In this document: positions 54,928 to 62,575 of the stretch, piece after piece
Layout of the letters: every line of letters starts with the position of its first letter
How positions within the stretch are numbered: the stretch's first letter is position 1
Origin: Nostoc sp. CHAB 5824
GTDB taxonomy: Bacteria > Cyanobacteriota > Cyanobacteriia > Cyanobacteriales > Nostocaceae
Assembly: GCF_020829665.1 (NCBI RefSeq)
Contig: NZ_JAIVFT010000004.1
Location: forward strand, 255,613 to 319,612
DNA: 64,000 bases
Direction: 5' to 3'
The notes under the pieces: generated by a model
Told to the model about the DNA's origin: nothing
Seen by the model: only the letters and a program-made list of their open reading frames with translations
The model's database searches: none
Position numbers and translations under genes: made by a program

Positions 54928-55452
54928 TTAGGCAGAAACTAAACGACGTAAAGATTCAGCACGGCGTTTAGCAATAGCGTTATTTGGAGCCAATTTTAGT
55001 GCTTCTTCGTAACTTTGTAACGCCTGAGTAGTTAACTTTTTTTTCTCGTAAGCGTGACCGAGATTATTCAATCCTGTTACGTAGTCTGGTTTAAATTTTA
55101 GGGCTTCTTTATACTGACGAATTGCTAGGTCATATTGCTCTTGGATAAAATAAATATAACCCAGTCCGTTGTAAATAGGGGCAATATTTTCTTCTCCCTC
55201 TTCTTGGGCAGTTTTAAGAGCTTTTTGAAATAGCGTAATCGCTTGGGAATACAGTTTTTTTTCTGAATAAATACTGGCTAACTCATAATATTCTTGAGTC
55301 GTACCCTTTTCTTTCTCTAACTTCTTCCGTAATCTTCCAAAGGAGCTTTCAATCTTACGAGTTTTGAAAATCTGGCGAAAAACACTCACAGATGCAATTG
55401 TGAGTATAACCACCAAAACTGAGAGATAAACAACGGCTAGACTGTTATCCAT
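54928..55452 (-). CDS. Membrane-anchored TPR protein
   Basis: 174 residues. One N-terminal span (VVYLSVLVVILTIASVSVF) then basic residues and about three and a half tetratricopeptide repeats: YYELASIYSEKKLYSQAITLFQKAL, APIYNGLGYIYFIQEQYDLAIRQYKEAL, TGLNNLGHAYEKKKLTTQALQSYEEAL. In cyanobacteria similar proteins help assemble photosynthetic complexes, but no specific name can be given. Confidence 0.85.
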   Translation of the reverse strand: MDNSLAVVYLSVLVVILTIASVSVFRQIFKTRKIESSFGRLRKKLEKEKGTTQEYYELASIYSEKKLYSQAITLFQKALKTAQEEGEENIAPIYNGLGYIYFIQEQYDLAIRQYKEALKFKPDYVTGLNNLGHAYEKKKLTTQALQSYEEALKLAPNNAIAKRRAESLRRLVSA

Positions 55453-55557
55453 TGCTGCAAATATAAATATTAAAAGTTGTTTCTGTAATCTATTATCAGC
55501 TTATTATCATTTGTCAGTTGTTATTTGTCCTTTGTTATTCACTAATGACCAATGTAC

Positions 55558-55577
55558 AGACGCGATTAATCGCGTCT
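55558..55577. repeat. Perfect palindrome AGACGCGATTAATCGCGTCT
   Basis: 20-bp perfect palindrome preceded by GTAC, followed by CTACTGACTAATGACC heptamer-type sequence, between the TPR gene and the binding-protein gene. Confidence 0.85.
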
Positions 55578-55596
55578 CTACTGACTAATGACCAAC

Positions 55597-56412
55597 TTAT
55601 GGTAAGCCCCAATATTGAACACGTTGCTGGAGCCAACCCTCTGCTAAGTAACGAGCGATCGCTTCATTCACATTTCGTCTTAACTCATCGTACTGCAATC
55701 CCTTGGGCATGACTACAGACAAAGGTTCAGTTGATAGCTTAATTGGCAGTAGCCGATATTGGGGATATTGTTGCACCCAACCGCTCAGAACGCTAGCATC
55801 TGCGGCAAAGGCAAAGGCTGCATTACTTTCTATTTTATCTCGCGCTTCTTGATATGAATTTACTCCTACCAACTCGGCGTTTGGCACATAGTACCGCACT
55901 TTAGCAATGGTGCTGGAGTTGTTGAGTACAGCGATTTTTTGTTTTGCCAAATCACTCAATTTCTGCACAGAGTCGTCTTTTGTAACTAATATAGTGCTAT
56001 CCAAATAGTAGGGAACACTGAAACTAACTATGCGGCTACGAGATTCAGTTGCTGTTACCCTAGCGATCGCAAAATCAACTTTCTTGTCTAAGACTACAGA
56101 TAAGCGATCGCGATTTGCTACAGGTTCCAATTTGACAGCCTTGGCTTTACCAAGCAAGTCAAGTGCTAATTGCTGTGCCAAGTCAATTTCCAAGCCTTGC
56201 AAATTACCCTTGGCATCTCTAAATCCCAAGGGACGCAAGTTATCTTTAACAGCAACAGTTAGATAGCCCCGCTGCTGAATTTCTGGCATTTCGGCAGCAG
56301 ACGCAGTTAATCCTGTCCCCACTATGGAAAAGCAAGATATCCAAAAAATAGTGGCGGATAATACCAGATGTAACCGAGTAATTATTTCCCATTTGTTACA
56401 TCTGTTATACAT
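55597..56412 (-). CDS. Extracellular solute-binding protein (amino-acid type)
   Basis: 271 residues. A signal peptide (SATIFWISCFSIVGTGLTASAA) precedes a family-3 solute-binding fold: RGYLTVAVKDNLRPLGFRDAKGNLQGLEIDLAQQLA, then VDFAIARVTATESRSRIVSFSVPYY and LVTKDDSVQKLSDLAKQKIAVLNNSS. These bind amino acids or related small molecules; some are orphan receptors. No permease genes are near. It starts just 12 bp after rplT and may be read through from the ribosomal operon. Confidence 0.85.
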   Translation of the reverse strand: MYNRCNKWEIITRLHLVLSATIFWISCFSIVGTGLTASAAEMPEIQQRGYLTVAVKDNLRPLGFRDAKGNLQGLEIDLAQQLALDLLGKAKAVKLEPVANRDRLSVVLDKKVDFAIARVTATESRSRIVSFSVPYYLDSTILVTKDDSVQKLSDLAKQKIAVLNNSSTIAKVRYYVPNAELVGVNSYQEARDKIESNAAFAFAADASVLSGWVQQYPQYRLLPIKLSTEPLSVVMPKGLQYDELRRNVNEAIARYLAEGWLQQRVQYWGLP

Positions 56413-56424
56413 CCTTTACCACCT

Positions 56425-56781
56425 TTATCCTTTAGCTTGATTTGCGAGTTCAGCAACTTTGGCGAAGCTAGCTGGATCGAGGACTGCTAATTGCGCCAAC
56501 ATCTTGCGATTTAGTTGGATATCAGCTTTTTTCAAGTTACCGATCAACTGGCTGTAACTCAAGCCGTGTTGCCTTGAAGCAGCGTTAATGCGGGTGATCC
56601 AGAGGCGACGAAAATCGCGCTTTTTCTTTTTGCGATCGCGGTAGGCACTCCGTAGCGCCTTCATCACTTGTTGGTTGGCAGTTCTAAACAGAGTTGAGTG
56701 AGAACCGCGAAAACCTTTAGCTAGTTTGAGAATTTTATTGCGGCGCTTCCGAGCTACATTACCGCGTTTTACCCGAGTCAT
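56425..56781 (-). CDS. rplT: 50S ribosomal protein L20
   Basis: 118 residues. [43 protein letters not shown] (in pieces), [23 protein letters not shown] and [24 protein letters not shown] are the family blocks. L20 nucleates assembly of the large subunit and can regulate its own operon. It follows rpmI by 19 bp. infC is not adjacent. Confidence 0.97.
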   Translation of the reverse strand: MTRVKRGNVARKRRNKILKLAKGFRGSHSTLFRTANQQVMKALRSAYRDRKKKKRDFRRLWITRINAASRQHGLSYSQLIGNLKKADIQLNRKMLAQLAVLDPASFAKVAELANQAKG

Positions 56782-56800
56782 AACTTATTTCCTTAAATAC

Positions 56801-56998
56801 TTACAAATATGGGAGCATCAAGCGCACGTTAAGTTCATCGCGTTCATGTACAAGCGCACTCTGACGCATACTACGCTTTTTGTCAGAAGATTTGTGTTCT
56901 AAAAGGTGGCTTTTGAACGCTTTACGACGGACGATTTTGCCGGTGCCGGTGGCACGGAATCGCTTTGCCGCAGCTTTACGAGTCTTTAGTTTAGGCAT
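56801..56998 (-). CDS. rpmI: 50S ribosomal protein L35
   Basis: 65 residues: [42 protein letters not shown] is recognisable in pieces and is the L35 signature, ending in NVRLMLPYL. First gene of rpmI-rplT. Confidence 0.97.
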   Translation of the reverse strand: MPKLKTRKAAAKRFRATGTGKIVRRKAFKSHLLEHKSSDKKRSMRQSALVHERDELNVRLMLPYL

Positions 56999-57113
56999 GG
57001 TCTAGCTTTAATTCGACACGATCCATTATTATATACTATAAAAATCGCTTGAATGGCAATTAAATAAAGGATTTAACCAGCTGCGATCGCTGTAGATAAA
57101 CTCAACTTCACCT

Positions 57114-57651
57114 ATGGATGAGGTCAATATAGTCGAATATGACCCACGTTGGCAGACTTTGTTTGCAGAAGAAGCCGAGCGTATTTGGCAGATACTAGGC
57201 AAGGACTTAGTTGTGGAAATTGAACATATTGGTAGTACCGCAGTGCCAGGAATGGCAGCCAAGCCAGTTGTTGACATCATAGTGGGAGTGCGTTCGTTCG
57301 TTAGTAAATGCAAAATCTGCTATTCCAGCTTTAGAATCTTTAGGATACGTTTATTGGCGTGAAGATCGACGTCCAGGACGGATGTTTTTTGTCAAAGGAA
57401 TGCCGCCGTATGGAAAGCAACGTACTCATCATGTTCACATAGTCGAGATTGATAGCGAATTTTGGGAACGCAAGCTATTTTGCGATTATCTGAGAAGGCA
57501 TCCTGAAGAGGCGAAACGATATGAAGCTTTAAAACGCGATTTGGCAGCAACTTTTCGCAGCGATCGCGAGGCTTATACTAGTGGTAAAAATGATTATATC
57601 CGGGCTGTGATGTCAAAAGCACGGTGTGAGGAGATCAGGAAAAAAGAGTGA
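57114..57651 (+). pseudogene. GrpB/UPF0157 family gene with a 4-bp frameshift
   Basis: The first part (from ATG 57114) reads EYDPRWQTLFAEEAERIW...IEHIGSTAVPGMAAKPVVDIIVGVRS, the nucleotidyltransferase-like core of the GrpB family. After CGTTCGTTCGTT (57291-57302) the correct frame shifts: LVNAKSAIPALESLGYVYWR, EDRRPGRMFFVKGMPPYGKQ, RTHHVHIVEID... to the stop at 57651. Removing one CGTT restores a continuous protein of about 178 residues. It is either a true slippage mutation, possibly reversible, or a sequencing error. Cellular role of the family is unknown. Confidence 0.85.
57291..57302. repeat. CGTT tetranucleotide tract (three copies)
   Basis: Three CGTT units; two would keep the grpB-like frame open. 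Confidence 0.85.
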
Positions 57652-57768
57652 GTGGGTTCAATTACTACGGGTAGAATTGTGGCAAACAGTTCAGCCGAAA
57701 ATAATTACTTTGTTATGACTTATTGATATATTCGTCAGAGAAAGCGATCGCTCATATCAAATGCAATT

Positions 57769-58074
57769 TTAAGGAATATCCTCACTTAAGAAAACTGTCT
57801 CTAAATCCCGATAGCCACTGACAATACGTGCAACTTCCACACCGCCATCAATGGGACGATAAAATATCAAATAATCTTCTACGGGGAAACTCCGTAAACC
57901 ATTTGCAAAATTATCACAACTTTGCCCCATATTAGGAAAATCAGCCAACAGCTTACACTGCTGTTTAATTTTTTCGTTGAGTTTCCGAGCCGCACCAGGA
58001 TTAAAGCGGGTAATATAGCTGCTAATTTATTTCAAATCTAATCTAGCTGAAGGCGCTAAAATACACCTACTCAT
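57769..58074 (-). pseudogene. ParE-type toxin gene with an in-frame stop
   Basis: A frame starts at ATG 58074, overlapping the antitoxin stop by one base (TAATG). It reads MSRCILAPSARLDLK, then TAA (58029-58027) where ParE usually has Glu (DLxEI), and continues ISSYITRFNPGAARKLNEKI, ADFPNMGQSCDNFANGLRSF, PVEDYLIFYRPIDGGVEVAR, IVSGYRDLETVFLSEDIP to stop 57769. The rest is a normal ParE/RelE-like fold with no other damage, so the loss is a recent GAA to TAA change. ParE toxins usually poison DNA gyrase. Confidence 0.85.
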
Positions 58075-58379
58075 TATTTAGCAGCCTCAGCTTGTTGCAT
58101 TTGGGCTTGGGCGCGTCGAATGTCTTCTTCTATTTCTGCAAATACTTCTTCACCATCAATTCCTTCACCACGTTCGAGTTCTTCGATACCAACTTGGATC
58201 TTAGCTTTCAATTCTGCTAGACGCTGATCTCGAATGCGTTGGCGTAGCCCGCCGCAGGCATCGCGTTCTTCTAGCAATCTCAATGCTTCACCCATGACCT
58301 CACTAACTGAGTGGTATTTCCCACTACTAACCTTATCCTTAACCAACTGCTTCAGTTCTGGGGTCAAAGATATATTCAC
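58074..58379 (-). CDS. ParD-type antitoxin
   Basis: 101 residues. MNISLTPELKQLVKDKVSSGKYHSVSEVMGEALRLLEERD (in pieces) is the ribbon-helix-helix DNA-binding domain of ParD; the acidic, flexible tail (VGIEELERGEGIDGEEVF) normally wraps the toxin. An extra basic stretch (CGGLRQRIRDQR) comes from a dispersed DNA repeat inserted in frame at 58235-58264. Its toxin partner is broken, so it may persist as a lone regulator. Confidence 0.85.
   Translation of the reverse strand: MNISLTPELKQLVKDKVSSGKYHSVSEVMGEALRLLEERDACGGLRQRIRDQRLAELKAKIQVGIEELERGEGIDGEEVFAEIEEDIRRAQAQMQQAEAAK
58235..58264 (-). repeat. Small dispersed repeat inserted in frame in parD
   Basis: On the minus strand GCGATGCCTGCGGCGGGCTA then CGCCAACGC, a sequence I know as common in Nostoc/Anabaena genomes. 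Length is a multiple of three, so the reading frame survives. Confidence 0.7.
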
Positions 58380-58479
58380 AACTATTACCTCATTCCATTT
58401 ACCCTATATCCTAACCGACAGGGGTTGGAGCAAGATTAAAATAAGTCGTAATTGATAATACTAGCCTCTGGCGAATATT

Positions 58480-58514
58480 ACAAATGACAAATGACAAATG
58501 ACAAATGACAAATT
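58480..58514. repeat. STRR-type ACAAATG tandem repeat
   Basis: Five exact ACAAATG/ACAAATT heptamers directly against the 3' end of the RNase gene. Confidence 0.9.
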
Positions 58515-58516
58515 AG

Positions 58517-60577
58517 TTAATTTGCCGCTGTTTGGGCTTCTTGATAAATTATTTCTTGAAACTGGATCATATCTTTTTGGGGATCGGCGTGGCTGACTTT
58601 CACCAATATCTGTTCGCCCAAATTGACAGAACGCTTGAAAACCATTGGCAATTGCAAGCCCAAATCTTCTAACAAAATTAAGGCCAAGTTGCTGTCTTCC
58701 CGCAGCCACATTAACACTGTTACCTCCCAAGTTTCCTCTGGATGACGGCGTAAATACTCTAGAGCATAATATCTATTAGTTTGCCGTTCTACCATCGTCA
58801 CTTCTTGGGTGATGCTGGTGACAGTCATCATTACTTCTTTGAGCTGATCTGCGGAAAATGGTAAAACTTCACCCCGCAAATGGGCTTTCAGTTGGAAGTG
58901 GGTAAGCAAGTCACTGTAACGGCGGATGGGAGAGGTTGCTTGGGTGTAAGTATCCAAACCCAAACCAGCATGGCGCAGAGGCGTAATGCTCATTTCGCTC
59001 TTGGGCATACAACGACGCATAGCGCAAGCGCGAACGAATCCGGCGGGAAGTAGCAGCAATTCCTCTTCTGGGGGTAATTCCGGTTGGGGCTGACCGCGGA
59101 AGGGTAAAGGTATGTTATGAGCTTTACCATAACGAGCCGCCACTTCGCCGGCAACAATCATCATTTCTGCTACCACTTGCCGCGATGGGGAATCGTCCAA
59201 AATATCAATATTGATCTCATCACCTTTGACTTTGATCATCGCTTCGGGCATGGTGATGCTAATTGCCCCTTGAGCGTAACGCCAAGCTTTGCGCCGCTGT
59301 GCCCAAGTTGCGATCGCTGCAATTTCTGGTTCTGCTTGTACCCGTAATTGCAGCATTTCATCTACATCTTCGTAGGTGAGGCGATAAGTCGGCTTAATCG
59401 AGCTGGTATGAATGCTGTAATCTTCTACTCCCCCAGTTGTATCTAGAATAATCCCGAAACTGAGGGCGCAACAAACCCGTCCCTGGATCAGACTCATCGG
59501 CCCAGTCGCTAATACCTCTGGGAACATGGGAATCATCCCCGTAGGTAAATAGACTGTACTACCCCGCTTTCTGGCTTCCAAATCTAATTCATCTTCCGGC
59601 ACTAACCATCGAGTGGGATCGGCGATATGCACCCACAGCCGTTCCCGGCCATCGGGTAGTACTTCCCAACTCAGACCATCGTCGATCTCTGTGGTAGTTT
59701 CATCATCAATGGTGTAGACCTTCAGGTGAGTCAGATCAAGGCGGTTTGTATCTGAGTCAATCGGCGGGAAATCCAAACGCTGTTGCGCCACTTCTAATAC
59801 CTTATTAGGAAATTGGATCGGAATTGAAGAACGACGCAGGAACAAGTTTTCATAAGGACTCCAGCAACCCAAATCCACCAACAGTTGAAAGGCCCCTTGG
59901 GGTGTTGTGGGCCGTCCCAGCATGGTCATAGTTTCTAATACTGGAGCGCTTGGCGGATAAGCGCGAGCCAAGGAGTCATAATTAACCCCTGTGCGCACGG
60001 TGTCAGCAAGCAGCGCTGCGTATTTTTCGAGTCCTTCTAAGCGCTGACGATCATGACGCCCCCACTCTACTGCTTCACCTTTGAGCGCCTGCTCTACACG
60101 AGTTAAAAATTCCTGCTGTCCCTTAGCTTTTAGTGCCTCTACTTCCATCTGGTGCTTGCGTTCTGCCACCTGAGCAGCAGTTCGCGGCTCGTAAGCGTCT
60201 CCTTTTTGCTTGAAATAAAGTTTGTCGTCTGATAACAAGCAATGGGCGGCGTAACAAGGAGGCGCGGATGATTCAGAAAATAGCAAATTTGCCATTTCAT
60301 CTGGGGTGACTATTTCCCCATCTTCAACCAGTAGTTCCCAAGCCACTTCTAAGCTAGATGGATCTAAATAAGGCTTGACCTGCTCCAGAAAACTGGCAAT
60401 CTCTGAGGGCTTGTAGGTCTGCCCGGTAACTGTATAAGTTATTTGTCTAGGCGCGAGGCTGTGGGATTGACCACGTTCGTCTATCACAAACCAGCGGGTT
60501 TTACCGTCTGGGCGTTCTACGATGCCTAGACGGCGATCGCCTTGAACCCTAAATTCAACTAGCGTCCCCTTCTCCAC
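58517..60577 (-). CDS. RNase II/R-family 3'-5' exoribonuclease
   Basis: 686 residues, GTG start at 60577. The RNB catalytic domain begins near residue 270 with LTHLKVYTIDDETTTEIDDGLSWE, carrying the metal-binding Asp cluster, then GSTVYLPTGMIPMFPE and SLIQGRVCCALSFGI. Later blocks are MPEAMIKVKGDEINIDILDDSPSRQVVAEMMIVAGE and YTQATSPIRRYSDLLTHFQLKAHL. The N-terminal 250 residues hold cold-shock-like domains that differ from E. coli RNase R, and the S1-type end is short. It degrades RNA processively. Lies downstream of the rpmG-rpsR genes. Confidence 0.9.
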   Translation of the reverse strand: MEKGTLVEFRVQGDRRLGIVERPDGKTRWFVIDERGQSHSLAPRQITYTVTGQTYKPSEIASFLEQVKPYLDPSSLEVAWELLVEDGEIVTPDEMANLLFSESSAPPCYAAHCLLSDDKLYFKQKGDAYEPRTAAQVAERKHQMEVEALKAKGQQEFLTRVEQALKGEAVEWGRHDRQRLEGLEKYAALLADTVRTGVNYDSLARAYPPSAPVLETMTMLGRPTTPQGAFQLLVDLGCWSPYENLFLRRSSIPIQFPNKVLEVAQQRLDFPPIDSDTNRLDLTHLKVYTIDDETTTEIDDGLSWEVLPDGRERLWVHIADPTRWLVPEDELDLEARKRGSTVYLPTGMIPMFPEVLATGPMSLIQGRVCCALSFGIILDTTGGVEDYSIHTSSIKPTYRLTYEDVDEMLQLRVQAEPEIAAIATWAQRRKAWRYAQGAISITMPEAMIKVKGDEINIDILDDSPSRQVVAEMMIVAGEVAARYGKAHNIPLPFRGQPQPELPPEEELLLLPAGFVRACAMRRCMPKSEMSITPLRHAGLGLDTYTQATSPIRRYSDLLTHFQLKAHLRGEVLPFSADQLKEVMMTVTSITQEVTMVERQTNRYYALEYLRRHPEETWEVTVLMWLREDSNLALILLEDLGLQLPMVFKRSVNLGEQILVKVSHADPQKDMIQFQEIIYQEAQTAAN

Positions 60578-60619
60578 AACTCTGGCACTTTAATTTGGTG
60601 AACAGTTTAAATAGTTTTA

Positions 60620-60644
60620 AGTTAGGAGTTAGGAGTTAGGAGTT
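60620..60644. repeat. GTTAGGA tandem repeat
   Basis: Three to four GTTAGGA heptamers between rpsR and the RNase gene. Confidence 0.8.
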
Positions 60645-60664
60645 TTGATTCTTAACTCCTGTAC

Positions 60665-60713
60665 AGACGCAATTAATCGCGTCTCTCCTGTACAGACGCG
60701 ATTAATCGCGCCT
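60665..60713. repeat. Two tandem copies of the AGACGCGATTAATCGCGTCT palindrome
   Basis: Copies at 60665-60684 (one mismatch in the left arm) and 60694-60713 (one mismatch in the right arm), separated by CTCCTGTAC. The unit including CTCCTGTAC is 29 bp, suggesting tandem duplication of a palindrome plus spacer. Confidence 0.85.
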
Positions 60714-60722
60714 CTCCTCTTT

Positions 60723-60938
60723 TTAGCCTTCCGCATTGATAAATGGCAACAAAGCCACAATCCGCGAACGTTTAATTGCTAATGTCAACTCTCGCTGTTG
60801 CTGAGATGTAAGCCCAGTAATCCGACGTGGCAATATCTTACCCCGCTCGGTGACAAACTTACGCAGTAAATCAACATCTTTATAATCGATTGGTTCTCCT
60901 GGCTTGATCGGAGAAAGGCGACGACGGAAATAACTCAT
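60723..60938 (-). CDS. rpsR: 30S ribosomal protein S18
   Basis: 71 residues. [50 protein letters not shown], read in pieces, is the S18 core. It binds S6 on the 30S platform. The gene starts 2 bp after rpmG, as in other cyanobacteria and plastids. Confidence 0.97.
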   Translation of the reverse strand: MSYFRRRLSPIKPGEPIDYKDVDLLRKFVTERGKILPRRITGLTSQQQRELTLAIKRSRIVALLPFINAEG

Positions 60939-60940
60939 TT

Positions 60941-61135
60941 CTACTTAATTTCCTTGTGAACGATATGTTTGTTGCAGTGGGTGCAGAACTTTTTCAGTTC
61001 TAGCCGGTTAGTGGTGTTGCGGCGATTCTTGGTGCTGGTATAACGTGAAACACCAGCAGAACGCTTGTCTGAATTTGTCCGACACTCGGTACACTCTAGT
61101 GTCACAATAATGCGGGCACCTTTACTCTTAGCCAT
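60941..61135 (-). CDS. rpmG: 50S ribosomal protein L33
   Basis: 64 residues. [13 protein letters not shown] with the first CxxC and [18 protein letters not shown] with the second make this the zinc-binding (C+) L33 form. Pairs with rpsR. Confidence 0.97.
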   Translation of the reverse strand: MAKSKGARIIVTLECTECRTNSDKRSAGVSRYTSTKNRRNTTNRLELKKFCTHCNKHIVHKEIK

Positions 61136-61178
61136 AATCTTACAAACAGTGAAGCCTGAAGAGAATTAACACAAATGA

Positions 61179-61736
61179 CTATCTTCTCACATTCCGCCGC
61201 ATATTATCAACTAATCTTTTAATTTTTATATCGAGAGAGTAGCCACGACGCGACGAAACGATGAAAGTTCCACAATAGCGATCGTGTAAAGCCTGCCGCA
61301 TCTGGGCATCAGATAAGGCAGTCCCACAATCAATTGCTAAAGGAAGTACTAGCAGTATAGCAGTGGGATTGGCTCTAATATTGCTCAGGGCAATTGATAC
61401 TAAAAGGGCACCCAAGCCGATGATCGACTCTCGCTTTATTAGTGAGAGCAAATCTGGAATTCTTCCTACTACTTCCCCATCTTCAACTTCCAACACCTTT
61501 AAATCGAACGCCCAACGCCCTAAACTTTGCCCTTGATTGTTGTATACCACCAGTACCCGCAAAATCAGCCAAAATATGACAAAAACTAGGATTTGCACAA
61601 ATTGAATCCCGATATCGCCGCCTCCCAGTAGGGAACTGACTAACCAGACACCAAGGAAATCAAGCCCCAATGCCATACCCCGCCGCCCAATCTCAGCCTT
61701 AGGATAGTGTTTTTGGGGAAGTCGTTCAATAGTCAT
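61179..61736 (-). CDS. RDD family membrane protein
   Basis: 185 residues. AEIGRRGMALGLDFLGVWLVSSLLGG opens with the Arg and Asp of the RDD fold; a later LGRWAFDLKVLEVEDG continues it. Three membrane spans (about 24-42, 46-66, 108-140). The C-terminus is basic (RLVDNMRRNVRR). RDD proteins include possible ion antiporters, but function is mostly unknown. Confidence 0.85.
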   Translation of the reverse strand: MTIERLPQKHYPKAEIGRRGMALGLDFLGVWLVSSLLGGGDIGIQFVQILVFVIFWLILRVLVVYNNQGQSLGRWAFDLKVLEVEDGEVVGRIPDLLSLIKRESIIGLGALLVSIALSNIRANPTAILLVLPLAIDCGTALSDAQMRQALHDRYCGTFIVSSRRGYSLDIKIKRLVDNMRRNVRR

Positions 61737-62153
61737 ACAAGATAGGTATTTTTATTTAGGGGTTAGGAAATAATTGCTCCTATTTTTAATATTAAGGTGA
61801 TGACTTGGCTTTGACGTTTAGACTAGTTTTAGATGAAGAGAGCGTTTTTGGTAAAGTTTAGTAAATTCTGACTAAAGAGCCTCAAGAGCTTATCTGAACC
61901 TGATTGTGAACAGTGGGACGATCCTAACTACTGAGAATATTTAGAGAGTGTCGAAGATTGCTCCTGGGGTCATATTGGTTTACATCTAGATCAATAGACA
62001 GGTGAACCGAAAGGTTCTACAATCTGACTGATTGCGGTAAATTTACCTATTGCCCAATCCACATAAGCATAGTAAAGATTTTCTAGTGATTACGTTTGAT
62101 TGCGAAAGCACTAAATTAATATAGGAAAGTCTTGAGTAAAGGGCAGCAAACAA
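61737..62153. other. Intergenic stretch with a gene fragment
   Basis: About 415 bp between the RDD gene and a 40-aa gene. The only structure seen is the degraded frame at 61833-62032. Confidence 0.5.
61833..62032 (+). pseudogene. Degraded gene fragment, family unknown
   Basis: One frame reads protein-like text broken by stops: MKRAFLVKFSKF* LKSLKSLSEPDCEQWDDPNY* EYLESVEDCSWGHIGLHLDQ* TGEPKGSTI*. The composition (DDPNY, SWGHIGLH, TGEPKGST) looks like real coding sequence, and TGA after NY could replace Trp. I do not recognise the parent family; at least four stops mean it is dead. Confidence 0.45.
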
Positions 62154-62276
62154 ATGGATGTAAAGCTGATTCTAGCTGGATTAACAGTTATATTTACGCT
62201 TTCGTGCTTATTTTTTGGCACGAAAAATGGATTCTATGATTCAGATAACTATCACGGCAATGGCTCTGCACATTGA
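62154..62276 (+). CDS. Small 40-aa single-span membrane protein
   Basis: Frame from ATG 62154 to TGA 62276: MDVKLILAGLTVIFTLSCLF, then FGTKNGFYDSDNYHGNGSAH. One span of about 17 residues is followed by a short soluble tail ending DNYHGNGSAH. The pattern resembles small single-span subunits of thylakoid complexes and I believe near-identical 40-aa proteins exist in other Nostocales. No complex can be named. Ribosome site is weak. Confidence 0.65.
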   Translation: MDVKLILAGLTVIFTLSCLFFGTKNGFYDSDNYHGNGSAH

Positions 62277-62575
62277 GATAAATCTGTAAACGCTTGGGCG
62301 ACTTCCCGTAGGGTGAGTTGGTTAAGAGCGTTCAGAACTTGCAAAGGGAAAAGAAACAAAAGGCATCCTTGAGCTAGTAATTTGATGGCTTCTGGTTAGT
62401 CCACCTTTCTGAACCAGTGCGGGTTCAGTGGAGGCGTCCTCCCCAATCAAAAATCTGTATTCTCAGGGTGTAGGGGCGCACGATAAAACTTACCCCTAAG
62501 TCACAAAACCAAAATTTGTGTAATTTTTGGCTTTTGGGATATGTCCATGATGATAAGGTTTGAGGGGAGGACAGC
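62277..62575. other. Intergenic region before the MBL-fold gene
   Basis: About 300 bp. It contains a hairpin with arms CTGAACC/GGTTCAG near 62410-62432 in a CCACC...GGTGG-like context (dispersed-repeat character), a CTTCCCGTAGGG block near 62302 like that at 21055, and the strong Shine-Dalgarno of the next gene. Confidence 0.5.

Noticed and set aside
58461..58730. Minus-strand frame overlapping the 3' end of the RNase gene
   Set aside because: It is a shadow of the strongly supported RNase frame and runs into the ACAAATG repeats.
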